A DNA stretch of 64,000 nucleotides from Diospyros lotus. Its lineage: Eukaryota; Streptophyta; Magnoliopsida; Ericales; Ebenaceae. The notes beneath the pieces were generated by a model. That model saw nothing but the letters and a program-made list of their open reading frames with translations. It did no database searches and was not told the DNA's origin. Location of the stretch: assembly GCF_014633365.1 (NCBI RefSeq), contig NC_068342.1, positions 3,272,622 to 3,336,621 of the forward strand, in the 5' to 3' direction. Shown here in pieces: positions 22,680 to 49,627 of the stretch; position 1 is the stretch's first letter, and each line of letters opens with the position of its first letter. A program made the position numbers and the translations under genes.

Positions 22680-23653
22680 TTCACTAGATCTCATTCGGCA
22701 AGTTTTGAATTTTTGTTGCCTTTTTGATCTCCACAAAAGTTGATTTTTGTGACTTTCAGTAGTGTTGCAATTCAAAACAAATCTTTAACATTGTCGTGTT
22801 GGTTGTTAAGATCCAATTATGTAATCATGTTTTAATAAAAAAAAAATGAATATGTTATTTTAGTTTTACGAACTTGTGATTTAGGGTTTAAAATATTCAA
22901 ATACTAACACTTTTGCATAAATATATTGCAAAAAGTGGTTAAACCAAAAGTTTGGCCCCATTGACAACTTTATGGTTTTATTTTTTGAAAATAATTATGA
23001 AACTCAAAATAGTGATATAGATGGTAATAAATTCATACAAATTTTAAATTCTTACAATTTTGAAATATGAAAGTTAAAAACTTTACATGGGAAAGACAAT
23101 AAAAATTTCATGGTAGAAAACATTATTACAAATAATCAAAAAATTGGATTTTATTATTTTATATAATTTTAAAAGATATACTTTTTAATATTATAATATT
23201 AATTTGAAGGTGCTAGAATTTTTCCAGAGTTATTAATGAACTACGACATGAATTGATGAGCCTTTCATTTTTGCAAAATTTTTACAAAAATGCATATAAT
23301 TTTATATAATTACTTTTTTGAATTTTTATGACCTTTTGGAAAGGGAGTTTTTGTGGGTTTCAAGAACTTTAAGGGGAAGTTGTGAAGGAATTAATACTCC
23401 GAGGGGTCTTTATGCAACTTCCCAATTTTCATGGAAACAATTATTCAAGGATTTTAATTTTGAAAATGAATCGCCTCAACCTTTTTCCCTCTCCCCCTCT
23501 CTCTCTCTCGTCAAAACCAAATCAACCCTTAAACAGTGGCTCTTTCACACTGCATAGTCACTCGCAACTCCAATCCGATCCCTTTCACTGTCACCGACAA
23601 ACCCTCCAAATTAATTCCACTCTTTCAATCGTCGCAAAAATCAACCAATTCCG
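22680..23653. other. Upstream region of the ANP-type kinase
   Basis: AT-rich sequence without a gene. From about 23480 there are pyrimidine runs (ctctctctctc) likely to belong to the promoter or 5' leader. Homology to the second copy begins near 23247, where the other contig starts. Confidence 0.5.
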
Positions 23654-26600
23654 ATGCACGATATGTTCGGCTCCGTCCGCCGATCGCTGGTCTTCCGATC
23701 GCCTGACGGCGATGGAGATGAAGGCATCGTCGGCGGGACACTCGTCGATAAGATTAATTCATGCCTTCGCAAGTCCAGAGTCTTCTCCCGACCCTCGCCG
23801 CCGCCACCAATGGCCAGGGACGAGGCTCCTCCCATCCGCTGGCGGAAAGGCGAGTTGATCGGTTGCGGCGCTTTCGGCCAAGTCTACATGGGGATGAATC
23901 TAGACTCCGGAGAGCTTCTCGCCGTCAAACAGGTCCGTTTTCTTGCTTCTTTTTTGTTTTTTTGGTCTGTCCAAGTTTGATTTTAAGTCCTGTTGATCGA
24001 TCGGTTTACTTTTGGTTGTTGAGTGTTCAGGTGTTAATAGCGGCGAACGGAGCCTCGAAAGAGAAAGCACAGGTTTGATTGAATCCTTTTGTTAGTCATG
24101 CGCGCTTGCTTTTCCTTTTTAATTGAAGCATTTGGCCAGTGTTAATAGTGTTAGGTATTATTTTGAGTGCGTCTATTAGTTTCCCTTGTATGTTAAGATG
24201 TTGTCATCACGTGTTAATTTTCTCTTTTGACGTTGAGATAACATGGGAAGATATCTAAAGACTTAAAGTGGCTCAATTACGTGGAGTGTGATATTTAATT
24301 TACTAATTAATTGAGATGCCTTGTTAGCTAAACATAACAGCTGCACATCACCATCGTCGTCATCATCAGACATTATGTCTGCGTGTGTTTGTAAGTTTGA
24401 CTTTGTTAACGAGAAGCTGGAACTTTCAAAGAAGCACATGTATGATGCAGCTCATACAACCTAATGGGTGACACTTTAGGCCTTGTATTTATTATGGTTA
24501 ACAAAACTGTTTTCTATTTTTGAGAGAAGATAAACTCAAAAGAGTCAATGTGTTTGAAGAACAGTTGTTGAAAACTGTTTTGAGAGAAGATGTGTTTACT
24601 AGTTTTAAAAGTTAAAAATAAAAACTACATCAAACTAAACGCATACTCAAAATTTTTAAGATTTTTTATTCTGAAAATAACAGAAACAAAGAAAGAACAG
24701 GCAAAAAAAATAAAACCCACAACCAAACAAGCCTTAGTATTAAAAAATAAAAAATCAGGACTGTTTTAGGATACGTGAAAATGAAATATAATCTTTTATT
24801 CATATACTTCAAAAAACTAACAATTGTCATTTTCAATACGCATTTTTAATATAATATCAATATATATTATTCTCAATCTGGATTTAGAAAAGAAGTTTGA
24901 ATCAATGAATCTTAAAATCTATTTTAGAGAGCTCTTTCAGAGACAAGGTGAAAGTTTTAGTTCTTAAATTTGAAAATCTTGAAAAAGGAGTTATTTCTTG
25001 TTGTATATAGTTGTCAACCTACAGTGTGTTTGTCATGGTAGAGATGTGTGCCCAGAAAGTCCATAGAGTGTTGAAAAATGTATAAAAGGGTAGTGAGATC
25101 AGTTTGGCTTACACAGGTGATCTGTTTATTTTTTTAGTCCCAATGCACTGAATTAATTCTTACATGATTCTAAGAAGTATAGTTTATGTAAATAGGCTCA
25201 CGTGCGGGAGATAGAAGAGGAAGTGAAGCTTCTTAAGAACCTTTCTCATCCAAACATTGTTGTAAGTAGAATCTCGTGATCTCCTGGTGGATTTGTGGCA
25301 TCTACAAATACTCGAACAGCTCCCATCTTATTGTTTCTCTATTCTTTTATGTTTTTATTATTCCTCAGAGATATTTGGGAACTGTTACAGAGGAGGAAAC
25401 CTTGAATATTTTATTGGAATTTGTTCCTGGAGGATCAATTTCATCACTATTGGGAAAATTTGGATCTTTTCCAGAAGCTGTAAGTTATCTGGAGCTTAAT
25501 TGCAAAATATTGGTGCTTTTACTGTCTGTATTTTACTAATATGTTAAGCAGGTTATTAGAACGTACACCAAGCAATTGCTATTGGGATTGGACTATCTTC
25601 ACAATAATGGAATTATTCACAGGGATATAAAGGTATTTTTCTCTTATTGCTAGGCTTTAATCCTTTGAGTATGTGTAAACAATTAATATGTAGTTCTCAT
25701 TTTTATTCAGGGTGCAAACATCCTTGTTGACAATAAGGGATGCATTAAACTTGCAGATTTTGGCGCATCCAAGCAAGTTGTTAAGCTGGTACATATATAC
25801 ACCCACAGCTCTCCCTTTGATTTACTTGCAGCGTTAATTTAGTTTTTACAATCACTTTTGGTCCACATATCCTGTCTAACTAGATTCATGTTACCATAGG
25901 CTACTGTTTCAGGTGCCAAGTCGATGAAGGGTACACCATACTGGATGGCTCCTGAAGTCATTCGTCAGACTGGTCATAGCTTGTAAGGAATCAAAACCCT
26001 CTATTCTCCTTTGTATTTAGATGCAACTTACTTTGATGCATTATTATTTTATTTTAAATAGGATACTCGACTTATGTTGGACAATGAGGCTGACAAATGA
26101 TCTTAATTGGTTGGATTCTTTACTAGTTTGTGCATTGCTGCTTTCTTGATATTGCATATGGTAGTCATCTCCTCCCCCCCCCCCCCCCCCAATTTCTTTA
26201 TATCCTAAGTCATCAAATCATTTTCCTTTTTCTAAATGATTTTTCCTGCAGTAAATTCAAGATGCAGAAACTGATGCATTCTCATAAGGGGATCTTGTTA
26301 ATGTTCTTTGAATTGCCATTCTTGCTTTTATTAATGCACACATCCAGTTGGTATGCTGTTTGCTTCCCTTCTGCATCTATGCAATTGGAAACCTCTATAA
26401 GCTTGTGACCAAATTGGTTTAGGTTAACCTCAGAATTAAATGGGGTCACCTTTCTAATCTAAAACCGCATGTGGTAGCAAGGGATATCCTCTCAATGGGA
26501 CAGAAAAGAAGGAATCTTGACTCAGTCATTGGAACTTAGACCACCTACATGCTTGGAAACAAGAACCACCTCAATCAGATGAGAGTAAATCACTTTGTCA

Positions 26601-29600
26601 AGTCATGATATTCTTGTGCATAACTTTCTCAGATTTAACATATTTTTGTGGTTTTTATTTAATTAGCCAAATATTTTGTCTAATTTATTGTGGCTTCTTA
26701 TTCTTAGCTCTGCTGATATATGGAGTGTTGGCTGTACTATGATTGAAATGGCGACTGGCAAGCCTCCCTGGAGTGAACAGTACCAAGAGGTACAGATCTG
26801 AATCCAGTACTGATTGACAATGTTCTCCTGTTCTATCAACTAATATGTTTGAAGTCTCTGTTAATTTTATCAATGTGAATATTTCTCTTCATTACACTAA
26901 CAACAGCTTTTTTTAGGTTGCTGCTCTCTTCTATGTTGGCACAACAAAGTCTCATCCACCTATCCCAGAACACATCTCTGATGAAGCAAAAGATTTTCTG
27001 CTGAAATGCTTACAAAAGTAATTACCTTTTACTCCCCCCTATAAGAGTCAATAAATGGTCCAAATTCTAGATGCATTAGAGCATTCATTATTTTTCTTTC
27101 CCCTTTTTTTTTTTTAAGTTTTGTTTAGTTTTTGACAGTGGGATGGTACAACTGACCTCTAGATGTGATAAGGAGCATGTGCAGTGCATGATTATTTGTT
27201 CTATGGTTGGGGCATGTGCAGTGCATGATTATTTGGAGTAATATGGTTGGGGCATGTGCAGTGCATGATTTTTTGATTTCCATAGTTGCTACTTTTATTT
27301 GATAGTGATTGCTTAAAAAGGCATTGTGGAAATGATGCTTTATCAATTTGTTGATTCACAACACCACCTATATATTTTCTTATAGATTTGTTTGTTACAA
27401 CTTTTGTTATTTATTTGCCTTTTGGTACCATTTTATGTGAACCGACAGTTATTTGGCAGGGAGCCGGAATTGAGGCCAACTGCATCTGAGTTGCTCCAGG
27501 TGATTTTGAATTGGATGATACTATACTAGTTCCAAGTTTTGTACCAAACTAGTAATGAAACATTTGTTCCTTTTTCTTGGTGTGCAAGTTTTATCATACA
27601 ATAGCCAGTTTTTTCATTGCTTAATAATTCTGCTCTGCTAAACATGGCAGCATCCTTTTGTTACTGAAGAGTCCATGCAGTATCCTTTATGTACTTCAAC
27701 CATGGTTAGTCTAATTTAAAGATGTTTTATATCTGCACTTATGTTGTATATATTTGAAAATTTTATTTACTTGTAATTTTCAACATCAGGAAAATCCTGA
27801 AACTACTGACCCATCATCCAGGACAAATCAGGAAAATTAGTAAGTACATCAGTTTGGTGTCTTCTGAATTTGTGAGGATGTGGTATTAATACTGTGCTAC
27901 TTGCATGACCACTAGCCTTGGCACAATGGATATCTGTAATTTGGGTAGTCTGAACTGCTCAAGTTTGAAGTTTGACAAATTATCTGGAAGTAGAGATATA
28001 CAGAGAACAAATAATAGTGAAGATGGCACGTGTCAGATTGATGAGAATGATGGCTTTATGTCGGGTAGAGAAGTAAAGTTGAACTCAGTTTTGATGCCTG
28101 ACAATTTTGATGAGGTATAGAACTGCTAAGCTGTCCAAAAAATTGGTGGTTTTCTTAATGTAAATGATCTTCATGAATTTATAATTCCTGTATGATTTCT
28201 CCTCTTTAGAGTTTTAACCCTATGTCCGAGCCTTTTGATGACTGGAGGTGCAAAAATGACAAGAGTACCGGACAAGATGAAGATGGATTGAATTTGGACA
28301 AGAGTATTGGACAGAGTTACCAGTCAGTTGTTAAACTGACTGGTAACTCTGTGCCATCTGGAAAAGGGAGCAGTGATTTCTCATTTCACTGTGGACCATC
28401 ACTATCTGAGGATGATGATGAGGTTACTGAGTCTAAGATAAGGGCTTTTCTGGATGATAAGGTGGTTGTTCTTCTTCTTCCTCTCCCTCTTTTTCTTTTA
28501 GGTAAAGGAAAATTTAGTTCATTATCACATAGTGGCATAATTATAAAGGCTTGGCATGTTGTTATGGTAAAGCTAAATTTTGCCATCATTAATAGGCTTT
28601 GAGTTTTTTGTTTGCACTGACATTGTTATGACTTATTCACTACCTCAGGCTCTAGAACTAAAGAAACTCCAGACGCCATTGTATGAGGAGTTCTACAACA
28701 GTTTGAATGCTTCTTGTTCTCCCAGTTTAGTTGACACTGCATGTGAAGAAAGCAGTCCAAACTACTTGAAATTACCCCCCAAAAGTAGATCACCCAGTAG
28801 GGCTCCAATTGGAACTCCATCTGCAGCAATTGACGGGACTAGTAATGCTAGTCCTGGGATTTCTAGCAGGCGTATATCAGATGTTGGCTGTGAAAATAAT
28901 CAGAGTTTGCAGGACACTCTGTCTCCTCAGCTTAATGATAGGAAAGGGGCTCTATCTGATGGTGATCAACAACCGAGTAGCCCAAGGTTAGTCTATGAGC
29001 TAATGCTTATTTTAGCTTCTGCTTGTGTGCGTGAGTTTATCGACATATGTCTGTCTCAGTTGGATATTGAGTGAGCTGAATAGAAAAATGTGTCAATGGT
29101 GTCAGCTTTTCTGAGAGACAGAAGAAATGGAAAGAGGAACTGGACCAGGAGCTTGAACGAAAGAGGGGTATGTATTTCTAACTCTTAACATAATTTTATG
29201 TGTAAGCCATATTCCACTCTGTAATGCTTTCTTGCTTGGTAGACTGATGACTCTTTATTTTACCACAAATTATTTCATCTTATCCTAAATTGAAGAAAAA
29301 GGATTTTCCAAAATCATTGCGTTTAGAGTTAGCGCCAAAACAAAAAAGAAATCATTTAGGCTTGAATTTGGAAGAATGATGATCCACAAGAGCAGTTGAA
29401 TTAATCATTGCATTTAGTCATAAGAATTCTGCAAATCTAAATGAAGTCAAGAACCGATGATTGGTTTTGTAGTCATAGATTGATGTCAGAATGGGGACAT
29501 TTTGAAGTTTTGTGGTTCAGATTGGATGCCTGTGGCTGTATCCTGACTGGATTTTATGTAATTGTATATTGTCAATTTTTACAGGAAAATATATCAACAC

Positions 29601-30481
29601 CTGTTAATTAATATGTTTCTTTCTTTTCTTTTTTAATTATTTTCCCTTATACTATTGGATTAAATATAGGAACTTGCCCAAGAAATTTAGCTGTAATTTA
29701 CTTACTTTTCCTCCTAAAAGAGTCATCTATAGAAACTTGAGATTTGGATCATGTGACATCGATTTCAAGTTAATGTCTATGCTATTATGTAAAGGATTTA
29801 GTGTTTAATTATACTCTCATACAAAGACAGGATGTTAAATTGTTTGCAAATATCTTGTCAAATTTTACTATACCCAAAATAACCTTTGTTTATGTATGAT
29901 TACCAAACTTTGATAACTGGCAGCAATGCAGCATATTCTCTTTATTTAGAAAAGGGTAGACATGTAAACTGGAAATTATGTTTAGCTGCTGGCAAATAAC
30001 TAATTTAATCCGATACACCCTATATATTTTTTTGTATAGTTAACATGTCATCATAGCGTATTAAGAAATCAATGCTCACTGGCAATGTTCGTGTTGTTTA
30101 GGATTTTTCATTGCACGTGGAACCATGTGTGGACAAATTTGGATAAGTTTTGCTAGTCTTAATTTCTAGAGTTTTAGGTCTCATTGTTAATTAATTCAAT
30201 ATAGATTAGCGGAGTACTTGGTTTATATGAAATTTAAAGCTTTGGAACGCAATACATAATCTTCTAATATAATAGAGAGGTCAGTTTCAACTAGTTTTAT
30301 GGATTTTTTTCAAGGTTTTGAGATGCACGCAATTCTAACCCTACTTGGAATACATGTGCATTTCTATGCAGAGATGATGCGCCAAGCTGGTGTGGGGGGA
30401 AAAACTTCGTCACCAAAAGACCGAGCTCTGAATCGACCAAGAGAAAGATCAAGGTTCGCATCCCCGGGCAAGGATGATTGA
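23654..30481 (+). CDS. ANP: ANP/NPK1-type MAP kinase kinase kinase, copy 1
   Basis: A Ser/Thr kinase at the top of the plant cytokinesis and stress MAPK cascade. Exons: 23654-23932, 24031-24072, 25196-25261, 25369-25479, 25552-25632, 25711-25788, 25900-25982, 26708-26789, 26917-27017, 27460-27499, 27651-27704, 27790-27839, 27916-28114, 28210-28461, 28649-28986, 29106-29167, 30372-30481. This gives 675 aa, with every exon junction in phase. The start [15 protein letters not shown] matches the family's conserved N-terminus. Kinase motifs: glycine loop GCGAFGQV at 70-77, AVK lysine 92, HRDIK 189-193, DFG 209-211, APE 236-238. The tail holds SFNPM, a Ser-rich stretch and a coiled, charged [10 protein letters not shown] segment with an SPKDR end. 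In known members the C-terminal half binds a NACK kinesin. Which of ANP1, ANP2 or ANP3 it matches best cannot be settled by eye. Confidence 0.92.
27174..27275 (+). repeat. Short tandem repeat in the ninth kinase intron
   Basis: Three copies of gcatgtgcagtgcatgatt separated by about 43 and 46 bp, partly within tatggttggg repeats. Present in both copies of the locus. No known function. Confidence 0.75.
28311..28352 (+). repeat. Perfect 19-bp inverted repeat in kinase exon 14
   Basis: Arms 28311-28329 and 28334-28352 are exact reverse complements around the 4-nt loop gtta. They lie inside coding sequence, in the variable regulatory tail. The same hairpin is in the second copy at about 54280-54321. 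Confidence 0.95.
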
Positions 30482-31046
30482 TGATCCTTGCTGATTGGTG
30501 ATCACCAAGGAAAAGGACCACATGATTCGCATTGTGCACTAACACGTCTTGGGAAGATTTTTCAAGTTTACACATATGGTGTGCAGCTCAGTACCACACC
30601 CACTTTCCCTGGCAACCTCCAACGCTATACAGCTTCTCATTTCATGTGCTTGCCCTTGTATGTTGTTTGAAAGGCCAAGCTGTTGTAGTTTTATTGTGCT
30701 TTACACCAAAAGTATGGCTGGAAATACACTTCTTTTTCTTCTTCCATACTTGAGAGGCTTTTGATATGGATGGCAATTGAAGCTTCATCTTTGTCTAGAA
30801 TGATGCATTGAGAGAAGAAATGTCAGGTTGAATACAGGGTAAAGGTTTTATCTGTTATAATATAATTCATTATTCTATAAAATTTGGCCAACGCAGGCAA
30901 CAAAGAAAGAAATGAACGAATCTGACACCAACACACGAATATGAACATGAACATGAACGTGTTCATATGGACGGACATCGAGAAAATATCACAAAAAATG
31001 AAAACAAAAATTCACTCTCCAAAACAAACAGAATTGGGCCTCCCCA
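30482..31046. other. Convergent 3' region between kinase and TANGLED genes
   Basis: 565 bp separate two convergent stop codons. Both 3' untranslated regions must lie here, so transcripts may overlap. No gene or repeat was recognised. Confidence 0.6.
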
Positions 31047-32458
31047 TCAAAACCTCCGAGCCGGCATCGAGAAACCCGGCCTCTGCTTCAGGGGGGAGAT
31101 GAGCCTGCTCGCCAGCCTCGACGGCGAAAATGATCGCCGAAGCTTCGCCGCAGTGGAGGAGGGACTCTTCCTCGGCGGACTCCTAATTCTAACTTGGACT
31201 TTGGCGGTGGCCATTGAGGGAGGAGACGACTTGGGCTTGGTCTTGATCAAGAACTTGTGTGGGGTTTGAGTTTTAGGGTGGCTTCTGGCGATTATGGGCG
31301 ACTTTGTCTTGTAGAACTTGTGGTGATTTTTAGTGGGCGACGAGTGGAACAATGGGTTGGGAAAAAGCACAGTCTTTCTGCCCCATGGCCTGTTTCTGGG
31401 CGACACTCTGTTGGCCAAAAACCGGTCGTTGAGCGGCGGCGAGGATGCTGCCGCCTTGAAATTAATGCGACGAGAGCGGGCCCTTTGGAGGGGTGGTGGT
31501 GGTTCGTTGGATTCGGACCTCATGGATTGCAGCGTGATTTGCTTCTCTTGCTTTCTTCTTGCCTGGAGTTTGGCTTCTGGCGGTTTGGGCCTCTGGCTCC
31601 GCCGCAGGTCCACCGGAGTTCTTGGGTCAGCCTCTAACGACGGTGATGGTCTCTTGGCTTTGGAAACCACTGCTTCCACTATTTTTCTGGCGAACTGACT
31701 TGCCTGCAGAATTTCCCCCACCGTTTCTCCGACCAGCATCGCCGGCAATGACATTCGTTGCCACTCCCCTGTATAGAAGAGGACAATCCAGTCATGACCT
31801 CAAAACTCAATTTGACCACATCAGTTTACTCAGTAGTGCACAATCAACAACCCCTCCATAAAAAAAAAAAAAAAAATCAAATAATGTTCACAAAGAGAGT
31901 CTCAAATGAACCCAAACCCCAATTTGATAATGGGTTTCAGAGAGAGAGAGAGAGAGACCTGTATTTGTGGGGAATTTTCCGGGTGGAGATCTGGCACTCT
32001 TGATCCTTTAATTTGCAGAGGAAATAGAGAGAAACGCAGTTTTGAGTACATAAAGTCTAGAAATTTGATGTGATAGAAGAAGCAAAATCGATTTATTTAT
32101 TTACCTGAGAGATTCTTGCTTGCACCGGAGGCTGGTCTTGAGATAGCCTCTGGTACTGCGAGGGCTGAGGCTGACGCCGGCGATCACCTTATTGCCGCCG
32201 GCGACAGCGTACTGAAGCTCCTGCAATCTCGCCATACACTTCTCCACCTAATTCACCGACGCAACAAAAAACCAGAATCATAATAAGGAACCCATCAATG
32301 ATTATCTTAAACTTCCCAAGATTATTAACCTAGAGACAGAGAGAGATAGAGGGAGAGAGAGAGAAATAGAGGTATACCTTGTTTGCAGTTTCTCGGAGAA
32401 GGGTGGGGTTGAGAGGAGCCACCATTTTCCTTTGCTTTGGTGGGGTTCTGGCCACCAT
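31047..32458 (-). CDS. TAN1: TANGLED-like microtubule-binding division-plane protein, copy 1
   Basis: TANGLED marks the cortical division site and guides the phragmoplast in plants. Exons on the minus strand: 32458-32378, 32247-32105, 32005-31959, 31768-31047, giving 330 aa in consistent phase. The family start [20 protein letters not shown] is followed by [18 protein letters not shown] and [58 protein letters not shown] and a C-terminal [14 protein letters not shown] block complete the family signatures. The protein is very basic and rich in Ser, Pro and Arg, as expected for microtubule binding. It is shorter than the Arabidopsis protein (about 470 aa from memory); the difference falls in the repetitive C-terminal half. 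The gene is tail-to-tail with the ANP-type kinase. Confidence 0.9.
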
Positions 32459-32480
32459 CTCTCTCTCTCTCTCTCTTTTT

Positions 32481-32565
32481 CGGAGCGTCTGTGTTGAGTG
32501 GAGGGGACGACCTCACTCTCTCTCTTTTCGGAGCGTCTGTGTTGAGTGGAGGGGACGACCTCACT
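32481..32565. repeat. 48-bp tandem duplication upstream of TANGLED
   Basis: The 37-bp core cggagcgtctgtgttgag... occurs at 32481 and 32529, each preceded by a ctctctctttt run. It lies 23-107 bp upstream of the TANGLED ATG, in its 5' leader or core promoter. Both copies of the locus share it. Confidence 0.9.
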
Positions 32566-34222
32566 ATTTCTCCGAAGAGAAGGCGTAAAGGGGGGGTTCG
32601 AGGACAAAGGGGGTTTCAGGTTCAACGTTGGTAACGGATAGTTTTATCGCCAACGGTCAAATTCATCGTCCCTTTCATTAATAATACACAAATTTTCTGC
32701 TTTCTTTTTGGTCTTCACTTTGTTTTTTCGGGGTCTCATCAAAACGGCTTATTAGCAGATAAATGCCGAGCAACTTTACAGTATGGCCGACCTCACCCAC
32801 TTCTTGTGCGACTTCTTGTCCATTGGCCCACGTCAACAAGCTGAAAACTGGTTGAAATTAAATCAAAACCACAGCTTCGAAGAGAAAAAAAAAAAAAAAA
32901 ATTGTTAACATGGACAATCAATTTTTTGAAGTGGTAATAACATTAACATCATCCGATTAAATTTCATATTACACATTAATTGTACATGTATAATAATATT
33001 AAATAATTATAAAAAATATATATATTTTTTATAACTCAAAGTGTCAAAACTTACGTTCTATTACTCTTGAAAAGATGAATCTTATCACAACTCACTTTTA
33101 GATAAATCATAATTTAACCTCTATATAATGCCTTCAAAAAGTTTCGAACATGAGATCTCTGTCTACCACCTACTCGTCATTGAAGCTATCGAGAAGTAAA
33201 AAAAAAAAAAAAATTACAATTATTTGGTATTATTAATTGACAAGTAATATCTGCAAAGACTATGCCCAATTAATCACTTTTACAAAATTTTGGATCAAAA
33301 TATACCTTCAAAGTGGTGAGACATTACCATCCGTCATCTGTCTTACATGATGGACAGATTTATTTATTTTTTTCCTTACAGTTTCCAGGTCAAATTACTA
33401 GAAAATACTCAACTTAACCTAATTTTACGCTTTTTAAGCTCTGACTTAACAATGTCCAGAAGACACTTCTGGCACAATTTTCTAATTTACATACGATATT
33501 TATTAATGGGATTCAATGATAATTAATGTGTTGTATTTGTGAAGCAGAAAAGAAAACAGGATAGAATTAAACGTCAAGATGACAATATTTCATAACTAAA
33601 ACTATTTTATTTATTTGAGAACGGACCCTTTTATTGCTTTTTTGAATTCAATCCGTTGCATTGTTAAAAGTCCCAAAGAGGAAAACCTAACGTTATATGC
33701 ATGAAAAGAGAGTGCTTCTTCCTTGTACCCAAATTTGGATAGAAATGGCAGCTGTGCCAGCCGAGATGATTACCGTCAAAATGAAAGGCAAATTAGATAA
33801 TCAAATAAAATTAAAAATTTAACCCTTTTATAGTTTATTGTATTACATCATCAAATATGCAATTACCAAGGAAAAATGGCAATCGCAATAACAACTTTCA
33901 AATAAAAAAAAAATCTACTTCTAGCAATCCGTGATTCCATATTGGAAGGCTTCTCCTCACCAAGCTTGGATGTTATATTTCAAAATTCTCTTTTTTTTTC
34001 TTTTTTCTTTTTTTTTGTTGCAGCATTAGAAATCACCAATGCCAAGACCCACTAAAAACAACTTTTAAGAGCTAAGGTGAGGCTTTTTATGTTATACATA
34101 TATATATATATATATATGCTTCTTTAGAACTGAAACCTACAAATTCTTTACAAAAAGAGCCATGCTGAGATAATTAAGGCGAGGTAAACCTATTAAAATG
34201 GAGCCCATAAACCTTCACTCTT
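32566..34222. other. Intergenic region between TANGLED promoter and MIRO 3' end
   Basis: AT-rich spacer with poly-A runs near 32887 and 33199, poly-T runs near 33990 and an (AT)n microsatellite near 34098-34118. It should contain the TANGLED promoter and the MIRO 3' untranslated region. No further gene is seen. Confidence 0.5.
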
Positions 34223-49096
<14,874 letters not shown>

Positions 49097-49196
49097 NNNN
49101 NNNNNNNNNNNNNNNNNNNNNNNNNNNNNNNNNNNNNNNNNNNNNNNNNNNNNNNNNNNNNNNNNNNNNNNNNNNNNNNNNNNNNNNNNNNNNNNN
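49097..49196. other. Assembly gap of exactly 100 N
   Basis: A 100-N run is the usual placeholder for a scaffold gap of unknown size. It cuts the MIRO gene and separates two near-identical contig ends. Confidence 0.99.
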
Positions 49197-49627
49197 CATG
49201 AATTGATGAGCCTTTCATTTTTGCAAAATTTTTACAAAATTGATATAATTTTATATAATTTACTTTTTTGAATTTTTATGACCTTTTGGAAAGGGAGTTT
49301 TTGTGGGTTTATAAGAACTTTAAGGGGAAGTTGTGAAGGAATTAATACTCCGAGGGGTCTTTATGCAAACTTCCCAATTTTCATGGAAACAATTATTCAA
49401 GGATTTTAATTTTTGAAAATGAATCGCCTCAACCTTTTTCCCTCTCCCCTCTCTCTCTCTCTCAAAACCAAATCTCTCCCCCCCCAAACACAAAATCAAC
49501 CCTTAAACAGTGGCTCTTTCACACTGCATAGTCACTCGCAACTCCAATCCGATCCCTTTCACTGTCACCGACAAACCCTTCAAATTAATTCCACTCTTTC
49601 AATCGTCGCAAAAATCAACCAATTCCG

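Noticed and set aside
26174..26190. Long C run in the kinase intron, possible G-quadruplex on the other strand
   Set aside because: A mononucleotide run whose length differs between copies; likely slippage or sequencing noise.
30967..31698. Open frames on the plus strand over the TANGLED gene
   Set aside because: They lie opposite a well-supported TANGLED exon with family motifs. GC-rich Arg/Ser/Pro coding sequence often leaves the other strand open.
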